Shown here: piece after piece, positions 1-7,498 of the stretch
Layout of the letters: every line of letters starts with the position of its first letter
How positions within the stretch are numbered: the stretch's first letter is position 1
From: Clostridiales bacterium
GTDB taxonomy: Bacteria > Bacillota > Clostridia > Oscillospirales > Acutalibacteraceae
NCBI GenBank assembly: GCA_021202245.1
Contig: JAJQDK010000061.1
Location: 1-22,924, forward strand
Reading direction: 5' to 3'
Length of the DNA: 22,924 nt
Position numbers and translations under genes: made by a program
Notes under the pieces: generated by a model
Database searches by the model: none
Seen by the model: the letters and a program-made list of their open reading frames with translations, nothing else
Told to the model about the DNA's origin: nothing

Positions 1-227
1 TGTTCAACGACAACATAAATTCCGCTTATTTCGGTCTCATTATCTCCGTTTTATAGCTCAATCCTGGCGTGTTCTCCGCTGAATTCAAGGGCAGCCGTTC
101 CGCCGCCGTCAAGCTGTGCCTCCCATGAATTTAAGGTAAGCTCATCGCTGTATCCGCTTGTTGATTTTGAGCAGGAGCAGAGCAGAGCGCAGGATAAAAC
201 ACAAATTACAAGTGCAAGCTTTTTTAT
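1..227 (-). pseudogene. Decayed lipoprotein gene (5' part, runs off the left edge)
   Basis: On the minus strand an open frame begins at 227 with a lipoprotein signal: two lysines, a hydrophobic run and a lipobox-like ALLC (C17) followed by S-C. The mature part reads as a polar domain containing NSWEAQLDGGG. Two defects are visible. The codon placed 7 nt after a good ribosome binding site (AGGGGG, 235-240) is ATA, not ATG, and no other start is in frame before the upstream stop. An in-frame TAA lies at 51-53 after 58 codons, yet the same frame continues as protein-like sequence (NGDNETEISGIYVVVE) to the window edge. I infer a once functional surface lipoprotein gene inactivated by start loss and a nonsense change. 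An ATA start and a sequencing error are alternatives. Its function is unknown. Confidence 0.45.
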
Positions 228-354
228 AAAACCGCCCCCTGTTTAAAAAGCCTTAACATCTGTAAATCATATTCGCACAGAGCTGAGTTTATTACAAAAT
301 CACATAAATCGGAGCCAAGCAATTTGACTGCTCAATCACGCTGAAGGCAATATA

Positions 355-515
355 ACTTATGCAAAGATGTCCCTGTCACTAAAGGCGGCGGGGGAGATTC
401 ATCATTTCAGAGGGAGTTGTAATCTCGCACTGAATCATTGAGGAGCTAACGCTCCCCCTTTGCAAGCTACAATCTATCGCAAGCTCTGTTTCAAGCGAGC
501 TTGACAGAGCGTTGC
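355..515. other. Non-coding stretch with several hairpins
   Basis: The gap between the decayed lipoprotein and the membrane protein has no convincing ORF but is rich in dyads. TTCAG (406-410) can pair with CTGAA (430-434), and GGAGC (442-446) with GCTCC (451-455) around a TAAC loop. GCTCTGT (483-489) pairs with ACAGAGC (504-510), with an inner CAAGC/GCTTG. This resembles a dispersed extragenic palindromic repeat or the remains of a small non-autonomous element. No second copy is in this window, so its repeat status is inference. Confidence 0.3.
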
Positions 516-521
516 TCCGAT

Positions 522-554
522 AAAAAAAGCTGTCCCGCACTATGACAGGACAGC
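522..554 (-). terminator. Intrinsic terminator of the small membrane protein gene
   Basis: On the minus strand GCTGTCC (548-554) pairs with GGACAGC (529-535), followed by a run of seven T's (522-528). It lies 10 nt past the stop codon of the gene at 565-1029. Confidence 0.8.
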
Positions 555-564
555 CGGAAGAATA

Positions 565-1029
565 TTATTTTTGGTTCTCTTCTTTGTCGGTGATTCGGGC
601 AAACATTGAAAGCGTGGTTAAAAAGCAGATGACAAGATATACCAAGAGAGCAAGCAGAGAGCCGAGGCTTAGGCCGTAGCTTACCAATGCTAAGATTGAA
701 AGCACACCCAGCAGACAGCAGATAACCGACACAATATTTTTAAGATTGCGCTGTTTATCAAATGCGCAGAACAAGAAGCCGACAATGGGAATGATGAAGA
801 AAACAAACATAAATATTGTATATGTCTGAAACGCCGAGCCGTCAGCTGTTTCGGGAAGCTCTCCGCCCAAGTATGAGAGCATATCAATCACGGAATATGT
901 AGCCAAATTGCCTGATGAATCATAGCCCTGCAAATACGGCATAGTGCAGAATATAATTTCAAATAAATATAAAACGCACAATGTGAGTCTGAGTCTTTTT
1001 CTTGTTTTATTTTCGGGTAATTTTATCAT
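565..1029 (-). CDS. Small four-helix integral membrane protein, unknown function
   Basis: A 154-residue protein starting MIKLPENK. A longer frame runs upstream to 1242, but the start at 1029 is chosen because GGAGGT sits just before it and the upstream extension is low-complexity AT-rich sequence. Four hydrophobic segments are visible at about residues 13-33, 71-90, 98-118 and 121-144. A polar loop (34-70) lies between the first two and a short charged tail (DKEENQK) ends the protein. No catalytic or ligand-binding motif is evident and I do not recognise the family. It is a single-gene unit with its own terminator, divergent from the GH13 gene. A role in the membrane is all that can be inferred. 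Confidence 0.65.
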   Translation of the reverse strand: MIKLPENKTRKRLRLTLCVLYLFEIIFCTMPYLQGYDSSGNLATYSVIDMLSYLGGELPETADGSAFQTYTIFMFVFFIIPIVGFLFCAFDKQRNLKNIVSVICCLLGVLSILALVSYGLSLGSLLALLVYLVICFLTTLSMFARITDKEENQK

Positions 1030-1061
1030 TATTGACCTCCGAGCAAGCAGTAAAATTCTTA

Positions 1062-1077
1062 TTAAAATGTATTTTAA
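1062..1077. promoter_or_regulatory. Palindrome upstream of the membrane protein gene
   Basis: TTAAAAT-GT-ATTTTAA is a perfect 7-bp inverted repeat 33 nt upstream of the minus-strand start codon, where the core promoter would lie. It could be an operator, but AT-rich palindromes occur often by chance in such spacers. Confidence 0.25.
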
Positions 1078-1171
1078 CACAAATTTTGCGGATACACAAT
1101 ACACATTTTGATTTTGCAGTAAATAAACTGAGTAAAAATGATGTAAAAATTTAAATTTTCGGCAGAATTTC

Positions 1172-1201
1172 TTAGACAAATAAGAGAATTTATGATAAAA
1201 T
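1172..1201 (+). promoter_or_regulatory. Sigma-A-type promoter for the intracellular GH13 gene
   Basis: TTAGAC (1172-1177), 18-nt spacer, then TAAAAT (1196-1201) with an extended -10 TG at 1193-1194. It lies 57 nt before the start codon of the downstream gene. Confidence 0.6.
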
Positions 1202-1211
1202 AGAAACTGTC

Positions 1212-1226
1212 TTTGCTTTAAGCAAA
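1212..1226. promoter_or_regulatory. Candidate operator: 15-bp palindrome at the GH13 transcription start
   Basis: TTTGCTT-T-AAGCAAA is a perfect 7-bp inverted repeat starting about 10 nt after the -10 box, between promoter and ribosome binding site. Position and symmetry suit a LacI-type sugar repressor site. No regulator gene is nearby, so the binding protein is unknown. Confidence 0.35.
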
Positions 1227-1258
1227 TGCAAATACACAACAAACAAAGGAGTAAAGCT

Positions 1259-2944
1259 ATGAGTTATATCAATGAATCGGTAATCTACAACATATATCCG
1301 CTCGGTTTTTGCGGTGCGCCGAGAAAAAATGACGGCAGGCTTGAATACAGGCTGAATAAGATTTATGACTGGATTGAACACTTTAAAAAAATGTCGGTCA
1401 ACGTAATTGTGCTTAACCCTGTTTTTGAAAGCAGCTTTCACGGCTATGACACAATTGACTACAAAAAAATCGACTGTCGCTTAGGTGATAATAATTCCTT
1501 TAAGGAAATTTGTGATACCCTTCACAAAAACGGAATCAAGGTTATCCTCGACGGAGTTTTCAACCACGTAGGAAGAGAATTTTTCGCATTTAAGGATTTG
1601 CAGCAGAATCTGAGAAATTCTCAATATTGCAGCTGGTTTCAGGGACTTAACTTTGACGGCAGAAGCCCTGCCGGCGACCCGTTTTGGTATGAGGGCTGGG
1701 CAGGACACTATGACCTTGTAAAGCTCAACCTTTCCAACGGCAATGTTGTAAATTATCTGCTTGATTCGGTGAAATTCTGGATTGATGAATTTGATATTGA
1801 CGGATTGCGTCTTGACGCCGCCGACTGCGTGGATATTGAATTCTTTAAAAAGCTGAGAAGCACCTGCAAGTCCCAAAAGCCCGATTTTTGGCTCTACGGT
1901 GAAATCACACACGGCGACTACAACCGTTGGGCAAACGGCGAGGCCCTTGATTCGGTTACAAATTATGAATGCTATAAGGGCTTGTACTCAAGTCACAACG
2001 ACCGCAACTATTTTGAAATTGCCCATTCTTTTAACAGACAATTCGGAAACGGCGGTATTTATCGCAATATATACACCTACAACTTTGTTGACAACCACGA
2101 TGTGAATCGTGTGGCAAGTATGCTGAAAAATAAAAATCATCTGTTTAACATTTACAGTATGATGTACACTATGCCCGGCGTTCCGTCAATTTATTACGGC
2201 AGTGAGTTCGGAATTGAAGGCGCAAGGACTCAGCACAGCGATTTTGAGCTGCGCCCGTGCCTTAATCTTGACAGTATTCCAAATCCCAACTATGAATTGC
2301 TTGAGCACATTGTAAAGCTCGGCAAGGTTCGCCTCGAACTTGAAGCGCTCAAATACGGCGACTTTGCCAATCTAAACATTATGAACGAAAAGCTCGTATA
2401 CAAAAGATGGACTGATAATCAGACCGTTTTTGCGGCTTTTAATCTGACCGACCGTGATGAAAGGATTGGATTTGACACCGGCACCAATCAAATGCTTACG
2501 GATGTACTCAACGATAATGAGATTTTTGACGTAAACGGCTACTTTGAACTGCCGATGAAGCCGTATTCCGCAAGAATTTTAGTCGTTAATGACGGCAGTT
2601 TTAAAATCCGCTTTGACGATACGGAAAAAGCCGTTACTTTTGAGGATTCGATAAAAGTAACAAATGATGCCGCCGCACAGGAGTCTGACGAAAATACAGC
2701 TGGAGCCGACATCAGTCAAAAGCTTGACGGAGAGCCTGAAATCAAGTTAGGAAGATACCGTCACTACAGCGGAAAAGAATATGAGGTTGTAGGATTTGCC
2801 AATCACACCGAAACAGGCGAAAAATTAGTTATTTACAAGTCTTTAAACGACGAAGCGGATGTGTGGGCAAGCCCCTGCGACTTGTTCCTTGACGAAATTG
2901 AATTTAATAATCAAAAGGTTAAACGCTTTGCGCCGACTGCATAA
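1259..2944 (+). CDS. Cytoplasmic GH13 alpha-amylase-family enzyme with C-terminal DUF1653-like domain
   Basis: A 561-residue protein starting MSYINESV, chosen because AAAGGAG lies 7 nt upstream. All four GH13 regions are present: DGVFNH (98-103), GLRLDAA with the nucleophile D186, YGEITH with acid/base E215, and FVDNHD with D281. There is no signal peptide, so it acts in the cytosol, probably on maltodextrins imported from starch (alpha-glucosidase, neopullulanase or cyclomaltodextrinase type; exact specificity not readable). A beta-rich domain C follows to about residue 445, then an acidic linker (~455-495). Residues 497-545 (GRYRHYSGKEYEVV, HTETGEKLVIY) match the DUF1653 pattern, normally a small stand-alone protein. 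It converges with the secreted amylase gene, consistent with a shared role in starch use. Confidence 0.85.
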   Translation: MSYINESVIYNIYPLGFCGAPRKNDGRLEYRLNKIYDWIEHFKKMSVNVIVLNPVFESSFHGYDTIDYKKIDCRLGDNNSFKEICDTLHKNGIKVILDGVFNHVGREFFAFKDLQQNLRNSQYCSWFQGLNFDGRSPAGDPFWYEGWAGHYDLVKLNLSNGNVVNYLLDSVKFWIDEFDIDGLRLDAADCVDIEFFKKLRSTCKSQKPDFWLYGEITHGDYNRWANGEALDSVTNYECYKGLYSSHNDRNYFEIAHSFNRQFGNGGIYRNIYTYNFVDNHDVNRVASMLKNKNHLFNIYSMMYTMPGVPSIYYGSEFGIEGARTQHSDFELRPCLNLDSIPNPNYELLEHIVKLGKVRLELEALKYGDFANLNIMNEKLVYKRWTDNQTVFAAFNLTDRDERIGFDTGTNQMLTDVLNDNEIFDVNGYFELPMKPYSARILVVNDGSFKIRFDDTEKAVTFEDSIKVTNDAAAQESDENTAGADISQKLDGEPEIKLGRYRHYSGKEYEVVGFANHTETGEKLVIYKSLNDEADVWASPCDLFLDEIEFNNQKVKRFAPTA

Positions 2945-2968
2945 TAAACCTATCGGACAGCACAACAA

Positions 2969-3012
2969 TGCCCCTGCCTCAGATTGAAGCGGGGGCATAA
3001 TTTTGACTTTTT
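2969..3012 (+). terminator. Intrinsic terminator of the GH13 gene
   Basis: TGCCCCTGC (2969-2977) pairs with GCGGGGGCA (2989-2997) around an 11-nt loop, followed by a T-rich tail. It begins 24 nt after the stop. The other strand lacks a good T-run next to the stem, so it mainly serves the plus-strand gene. Confidence 0.75.
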
Positions 3013-3034
3013 ACGGTGTTAAGGATAATTGACT

Positions 3035-5548
3035 TTAACCAACCGCAACCTTTTCACTGGTTGTGCCGACGTTTGTGTATCCGCCGACTACATATTTTTG
3101 AATACAGGTTGCATCCAGCACGGAAACTCTGCCGTCGCCGTTTACGTCTGCAAGCAGTGCTTGCGTATCGTTAAGTGTTGCCAGCTTAACCGAAGCCTTC
3201 TGCACAAGGGCAACGTCGGTAATGTCAATGCTGTTGTCGCCGTTTACATCACCCGACAGCATATAGATAGGCTCTGCCGTTGTGATTTCCTCAGTTGTTA
3301 CCTCTTCGGTTGTGGGCTCTTCGGTTGTTACCTCTTCGGTTGTGGGTTCCTCTGTTGTGGGCTCCTCAGCAGGTCTTGTAACCTCTGTAGCTTCCTCTTC
3401 AACAACAGTGGGCACAAGGTCGGTTGTTGTCCAAGCCTTTTTGGAGGATGTTGATGTTTCAAACAATATGTGCGAGGTGCCTTCAAGCAAATAGCCGGTT
3501 GTAGAAGGATACTGCTGAGCGTTGTTGCTGCTGACAATTACTCGGGTATTTGCCGAATGAGCAAGGTCAAATGTGTCGGTTTCCGCAGTATTTCCGTCGC
3601 CGTCCTTCATTAAACAGTTGCCGTCCGAAACCTCAAGATAATAATAACCGGAAGCCTCGTCATAGCTCATTTGCTGTCCGGGCCAGTTGCCGTTGGAATA
3701 TGAAATGCCCTCAGCCTCTTCGGTTTCTTCATCATACAGATAAACATAGAACGGTCCGTTCCACGAAGCCTTTTTCTCTGCATTCAAATAAACGTAAATG
3801 CCGGTAGAGGCAGCCTCGTTCTTGGTGTAGCTATAAACCGTTTCTGTCTGATTTGTTCCGTCTGTTGCCGTGAGCGTAAGCTCTATTGTTTCGCCGTAGT
3901 CATAGTCGGAGCCTATGCGGATTGTAATGGTATCGGTGTATTCCGCAGGAGTGCTGCCGTTGAGTGAGTAGGTGCCCGAAACAGCGTTTTCAAGGCCGAT
4001 TGTAACTGTAATTGTTTCGCCCTCAAAATCACAGCTTTCTACCGAGCAGGTGTTCTTGGGAGTGGTGGTTCCCTCATAAACAACAGCTACGCCGGTAGAG
4101 CCGATGTCGCCGCTGAGAACGCCGTCCTCAACCGTGAATACGTTGCCTGTAATCGTATCTATATAGCTTCCGTCTGCCATACCTGTTCCAGAAATGCTTA
4201 CAGAAGCCTCATCTCCGTTGCAATTTGAAAGCACGATACCGCTTGTTCCTTTTACTACATAAGCAATGTCATCGGAGTAGGAAACATATTCATCCTGACC
4301 TACAAACAAATTGTGGAACTTGTTGATTTCGGAAACCGCAGTTGACTTATAGGTTAAATCCGTGGCAGCTTCACCCATTTTTGCAGAACCGGGGCGGGCA
4401 AAGTAAAGTGCGGTTGCGTCCTTTCTTGCAGCCACAAGAGCCCAAGCTTTTACAACGTCGCTGTCGGGAACATTGGCTGTATTGGTGATGCCTGCCGAGC
4501 CGGACGTACCCTCATAGGTATCGTGGGACTCTGCCCAAAGAACGATGTCGGAAGCGTCCTCACCCGAATTATAGGTGGAGGTTGCGGCAAGCGATGTCTT
4601 ATTTCTGTAAACATTGCAAAGAACCGTGTCGCCCGTTACATTGTCGGTAATGTTAATGTATTGTGTGTAAGAGCTGTAGCTTCTGCCGGAACCGCAGGTA
4701 TTGAGAATTTCACCGTAAATATAAAGCTCGTTGCCGGTCTGAGAATAGTAATACTCGCCTGCTTCGCTTGTAACAGTGGGCCAATAGTCGGAAGCATACT
4801 CTCCGTCGTCGGGAGTTTCGATATGCTTGGCAGCGTCAAAACGGAAGCCGTCAACACAGCAGTCTATACATTCCTTAAGGTAGCTTACTACCGCAGCCTG
4901 AACGTCTTTATTGCTTGTGTCAAGGTCGGGGCAGGAAGAAACGTGTCCCTGAACAACAGCCTGAACTGAGCTGTCATCGGCAGAAATGCTGTTTGAACGG
5001 AAATAAGTGTCCTTGTTTTCATAGAAATCGGGCTGATAGGTCTGAACCTGAGTGCTCAGTGAGTTGGGATCGCTTTCGTCCTCGTTGCCCATATGGTTGG
5101 AAACAACGTCAACGATAATTTTAATGCCGTATTTTTCGGCTTCTTCACAAAGCGAGGTAAGCTCTGCCTTTGTGCCGAGCCAGGTGTCCTCGCCTATTGA
5201 AAAGCTTACGGGCTGATAGAGCTTCCACCACTGACCCGATACGTCGGTAGAGGTTGCATAGTCCTTCGGCTGCTGAGCCGGAGAAGTTTGTACGGTTGAA
5301 TATCCCGCAGCGGCGATAGCCGCAAGGTTTTCTTTAATTGAATTGTAAGACCAGTTAAAGGCGTGAAGAATAACTCCGTCCTGAACATTGTCCTGCAAAC
5401 CGTAGTCAACAGAAGAGTCGGACGAGGAAACAGTGCTGTCTGTGTCCGAGTCAGTTGTAACTGCGTTTGCTGTAAAGGCAAATGCCAATGACGAGGTCAT
5501 CATCGCCGCCGTTATAGCCAGGCTTGCAATTTTTCTAAATTTTTTCAT
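3035..5548 (-). CDS. Secreted AmyE-like alpha-amylase (GH13) with starch-binding module and dockerin
   Basis: An 837-residue preprotein. Residues 1-29 are a Sec signal peptide ending ANA. The GH13 domain follows from about 57 (GVILHAFNWS) and closely resembles Bacillus subtilis AmyE. Visible catalytic motifs are VSNH (149-152), DGFRFDAAKH with nucleophile D238, YGEIL with acid/base E280, and ESHDTY with D343. A beta-sandwich segment spans ~497-578. A CBM26-like starch-binding module spans ~583-695 (YVYLYDE, NWPGQQM). Then come a Thr/Glu/Pro linker (728-760) and a type I dockerin (763-825). The dockerin has two calcium-loop repeats starting GDVNGD and ADVNGD, with ligands D767/N769/D771/D778 and D801/N803/D805/D812. 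The enzyme should hydrolyse starch outside the cell while docked to a cohesin scaffold, as in the R. bromii amylosome. No cohesin gene is in this window. Confidence 0.93.
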   Translation of the reverse strand: MKKFRKIASLAITAAMMTSSLAFAFTANAVTTDSDTDSTVSSSDSSVDYGLQDNVQDGVILHAFNWSYNSIKENLAAIAAAGYSTVQTSPAQQPKDYATSTDVSGQWWKLYQPVSFSIGEDTWLGTKAELTSLCEEAEKYGIKIIVDVVSNHMGNEDESDPNSLSTQVQTYQPDFYENKDTYFRSNSISADDSSVQAVVQGHVSSCPDLDTSNKDVQAAVVSYLKECIDCCVDGFRFDAAKHIETPDDGEYASDYWPTVTSEAGEYYYSQTGNELYIYGEILNTCGSGRSYSSYTQYINITDNVTGDTVLCNVYRNKTSLAATSTYNSGEDASDIVLWAESHDTYEGTSGSAGITNTANVPDSDVVKAWALVAARKDATALYFARPGSAKMGEAATDLTYKSTAVSEINKFHNLFVGQDEYVSYSDDIAYVVKGTSGIVLSNCNGDEASVSISGTGMADGSYIDTITGNVFTVEDGVLSGDIGSTGVAVVYEGTTTPKNTCSVESCDFEGETITVTIGLENAVSGTYSLNGSTPAEYTDTITIRIGSDYDYGETIELTLTATDGTNQTETVYSYTKNEAASTGIYVYLNAEKKASWNGPFYVYLYDEETEEAEGISYSNGNWPGQQMSYDEASGYYYLEVSDGNCLMKDGDGNTAETDTFDLAHSANTRVIVSSNNAQQYPSTTGYLLEGTSHILFETSTSSKKAWTTTDLVPTVVEEEATEVTRPAEEPTTEEPTTEEVTTEEPTTEEVTTEEITTAEPIYMLSGDVNGDNSIDITDVALVQKASVKLATLNDTQALLADVNGDGRVSVLDATCIQKYVVGGYTNVGTTSEKVAVG
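3269..3361 (-). repeat. 15-bp tandem repeats encoding the amylase linker
   Basis: Tandem codon blocks encode TTEEP/TTEEV/TTEEI pentapeptides between the starch-binding module and the dockerin. This low-complexity DNA inside the CDS may vary in copy number between strains. Confidence 0.8.
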
Positions 5549-5582
5549 TCAGAAAACATCCTTTCATAATAATTTCATCATT

Positions 5583-5611
5583 ATTATAGCAAATAGCCTT
5601 AAAAATGTATA
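5583..5611 (-). promoter_or_regulatory. Promoter of the dockerin amylase
   Basis: On the minus strand TATACA (5606-5611), 17-nt spacer, then a consensus TATAAT (5583-5588), 35 nt before the start codon. AAAGGA precedes the ATG at a somewhat long spacing. A weak dyad TTGC-n5-GCAA lies farther upstream at 5682-5694. Confidence 0.65.
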
Positions 5612-5791
5612 TAATTTTATCGTACAAATTGAAGGCTTATTTTTTGTGCAAAATCAACATTTACAGCATATTGTACAGCCGTTGCGATTTGCAATATTTG
5701 AGAATTTTTGTTTAAATTTATTTCCATATGTCTGTCGGCAGCCTGCAATGGGTGCAAAGATCGAAGCAACAAATTATTTACTTAATATTGA

Positions 5792-5820
5792 TTGACTTTT
5801 TCGGCTTAACATAATATAAT
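5792..5820 (+). promoter_or_regulatory. Promoter of the pot operon leader
   Basis: TTGACT (5792-5797), exactly 17 nt, then TATAAT (5815-5820). Transcription would begin near 5827, about 250 nt before potA. Confidence 0.75.
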
Positions 5821-5826
5821 TTAACC

Positions 5827-6078
5827 TAAGCCGATAACGCTTTTGTTTTAATCACGGCGGCTGAGCGGCTGCCGATAATCATAGTTATGTCATTACAAGG
5901 ATGTAAGTTATTGTAAGGGCGGACTGTGTTCGCCTGCAGGGTTTCTGCTTTTGCAGACTGAGCACAATCCGCCTTTTTATTTTTGTTTAACCTAAAGGGT
6001 AAATTGCTCAGCTTCAATTTAAAATCGGAAATACCGCAGCCTGCGGCTCAAAATAAATTACTGAACAGGGGTACATAG
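5827..6078 (+). promoter_or_regulatory. Structured 5' leader of the polyamine transporter operon (candidate attenuator)
   Basis: This ~250-nt leader holds a GC-rich hairpin (CGGCGGC 5855-5861 with GCTGCCG 5868-5874). TTACA(A) at 5893-5898 can pair with either TGTAA (5902-5906) or TTGTAA (5911-5916). A strong terminator (5918-5984) sits before potA, with another small hairpin (CCGCA/TGCGG near 6034-6046) after it. A 9-codon frame from ATG 5887 (MSLQGCKLL) is present but has no ribosome binding site. The layout suggests conditional termination, by a riboswitch or protein, controlling polyamine import. I do not recognise a known riboswitch class. An independent ~150-nt small RNA is the alternative. 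Confidence 0.4.
5918..5984 (+). terminator. Intrinsic terminator inside the pot leader
   Basis: GGCGGA (5918-5923) pairs with TCCGCC (5968-5973). Inner helices TGTG/CACA and CTGCA/TGCAG extend it, and two T5 runs follow. It lies upstream of potA and after the only visible promoter, so it must be read through for the operon to be expressed. Confidence 0.75.
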
Positions 6079-7497
6079 ATGAAACAGCCTACAGAAAACA
6101 CCATAATATCATTGAAGGATATTTTCATCAAGTTCGACGATGAGGTAATTTTAAACCACATAAATCTTGATATTCACGACAATGAATTTGTTACAATTCT
6201 CGGCCCCAGCGGATGCGGCAAAACCACAACTCTCAGGATAATAGGCGGGTTTGTCGAGCCTGACAGCGGCGATGTGTTTTTCGGCGGCAGGCGAATTAAC
6301 GGCACTCCACCGAACAAGAGAAATGTAAATACGGTTTTTCAGAAGTATTCGCTGTTTCCGCATCTAAACGTATTTGAAAACGTGGCTTTCGGGCTCAGAC
6401 TGAAAAAGCTGCCGAAGGCTGAAATTAAGGAAAAGGTTACTCAAATGCTTGCAATAGTCGACCTCAAGGGCTATGAAAAACGCTCAATTTCCAAGCTGTC
6501 GGGAGGTCAGCAGCAGCGTGTTGCCATTGCAAGGGCGCTTGTGTGCAATCCCGACGTAGTCTTGCTTGACGAGCCTTTGGGTGCGCTTGATTTAAAGCTG
6601 AGAAAAAGTATGCAGCTTGAGCTGAAGGAAATTCAGCAAAAAACAGGCAAAACCTTTATATATGTAACTCACGATCAAGAGGAAGCTCTGACAATGAGCG
6701 ACCGTGTGGTTGTTATGAATAACGGCGTAATTGAACAAACAGGCACGCCGGAGGATATTTACAACGAACCGGTCAACGCCTTTGTGGCGGATTTTATCGG
6801 TGAGGCCAATATACTCAACGGCACTATGATTGACGACTGCCGTGTAAAAATTCTCGGCAAAGAGCTTGAGTGCGTTGACAGGGGCTTCGGCAAAAACACC
6901 CCCGTTGACGTTGTTATACGGCCGGAGGACATTGAAATCACCGCCCCCGAAAACGGGCAGCTTGTAGGCACGGTGCAAAAATCAACCTTCAAGGGCGTTC
7001 ATTATGAGATGAGCGTTATGTGCGGCAGGTGCGAGCTTTTGATTCACTCCACACGCTCTGCGGAAATAGGAAGTCAAATAGGAATGTGCGTAATTCCGTT
7101 TAATATTCAGATTATGAATAAGCTTCTGCCGTTTTACAATAATGTGATTGAAGCCGAGGTTACAGGCTGCGACAGAGATAAAAAGACCTTTGACTTTGAG
7201 CTTGAGGGAGAAACCGTTACGGCTTCCGGCAGAGTGTTTGATGTGGGAACAAGGGTCAAAATCACCCTGCCACCGGACGCCCTTTCACTTGCGGGCGACG
7301 GTGTCGGAGATTTGAAGGACGTTTACATAGAATCCGTAGTTTACAAGGGCGAGCATAACGAAATTATACTTGAATCGGACGAAAGAAAATGGCTTATGCT
7401 CAGCGATACCGACGAGCAGGTAGCCACCTATGTTCCGCTTGCGTTTGACTTTTCAAAGGCGAGCTTTGAAGTAATCGGCAAGCCGGAGGAGGGTTAG
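6079..7497 (+). CDS. potA: Spermidine/putrescine ABC transporter ATP-binding protein
   Basis: A 472-residue ATPase powering polyamine import at the inner face of the membrane. It shows Walker A GPSGCGKT (42-49), the Q-loop in VFQKYSLFPH (Q88), signature LSGGQQQR (140-147), Walker B VVLLDEP (160-166) and H-loop THDQ (H198). A TOBE region follows (about 275-350). AGGGG lies 7 nt before the ATG. The protein is roughly 100 residues longer than typical PotA (350-380). The extra C-terminal part (about 355-472) looks like a further small beta domain, possibly a second TOBE-like unit. It is the first gene of a four-gene operon and is separated from potB by one nucleotide. The substrate is inferred from family and from the PotD-like partner. 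Confidence 0.9.
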   Translation: MKQPTENTIISLKDIFIKFDDEVILNHINLDIHDNEFVTILGPSGCGKTTTLRIIGGFVEPDSGDVFFGGRRINGTPPNKRNVNTVFQKYSLFPHLNVFENVAFGLRLKKLPKAEIKEKVTQMLAIVDLKGYEKRSISKLSGGQQQRVAIARALVCNPDVVLLDEPLGALDLKLRKSMQLELKEIQQKTGKTFIYVTHDQEEALTMSDRVVVMNNGVIEQTGTPEDIYNEPVNAFVADFIGEANILNGTMIDDCRVKILGKELECVDRGFGKNTPVDVVIRPEDIEITAPENGQLVGTVQKSTFKGVHYEMSVMCGRCELLIHSTRSAEIGSQIGMCVIPFNIQIMNKLLPFYNNVIEAEVTGCDRDKKTFDFELEGETVTASGRVFDVGTRVKITLPPDALSLAGDGVGDLKDVYIESVVYKGEHNEIILESDERKWLMLSDTDEQVATYVPLAFDFSKASFEVIGKPEEG

Positions 7498-7498
7498 T

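Noticed and set aside
1481..1912. Minus-strand 143-codon frame inside the GH13 gene
   Set aside because: It is antisense to a strongly conserved catalytic domain, with no ribosome binding site or homology.
3269..3361. Possible CRISPR or other functional tandem array
   Set aside because: The repeats are 15-bp coding units for the Thr/Glu linker of the amylase, without spacers. No CRISPR array is present in the window.
5433..5795. Plus-strand frame spanning the amylase signal peptide and promoter
   Set aside because: It covers the antisense of the signal peptide plus promoter DNA and has no ribosome binding site.
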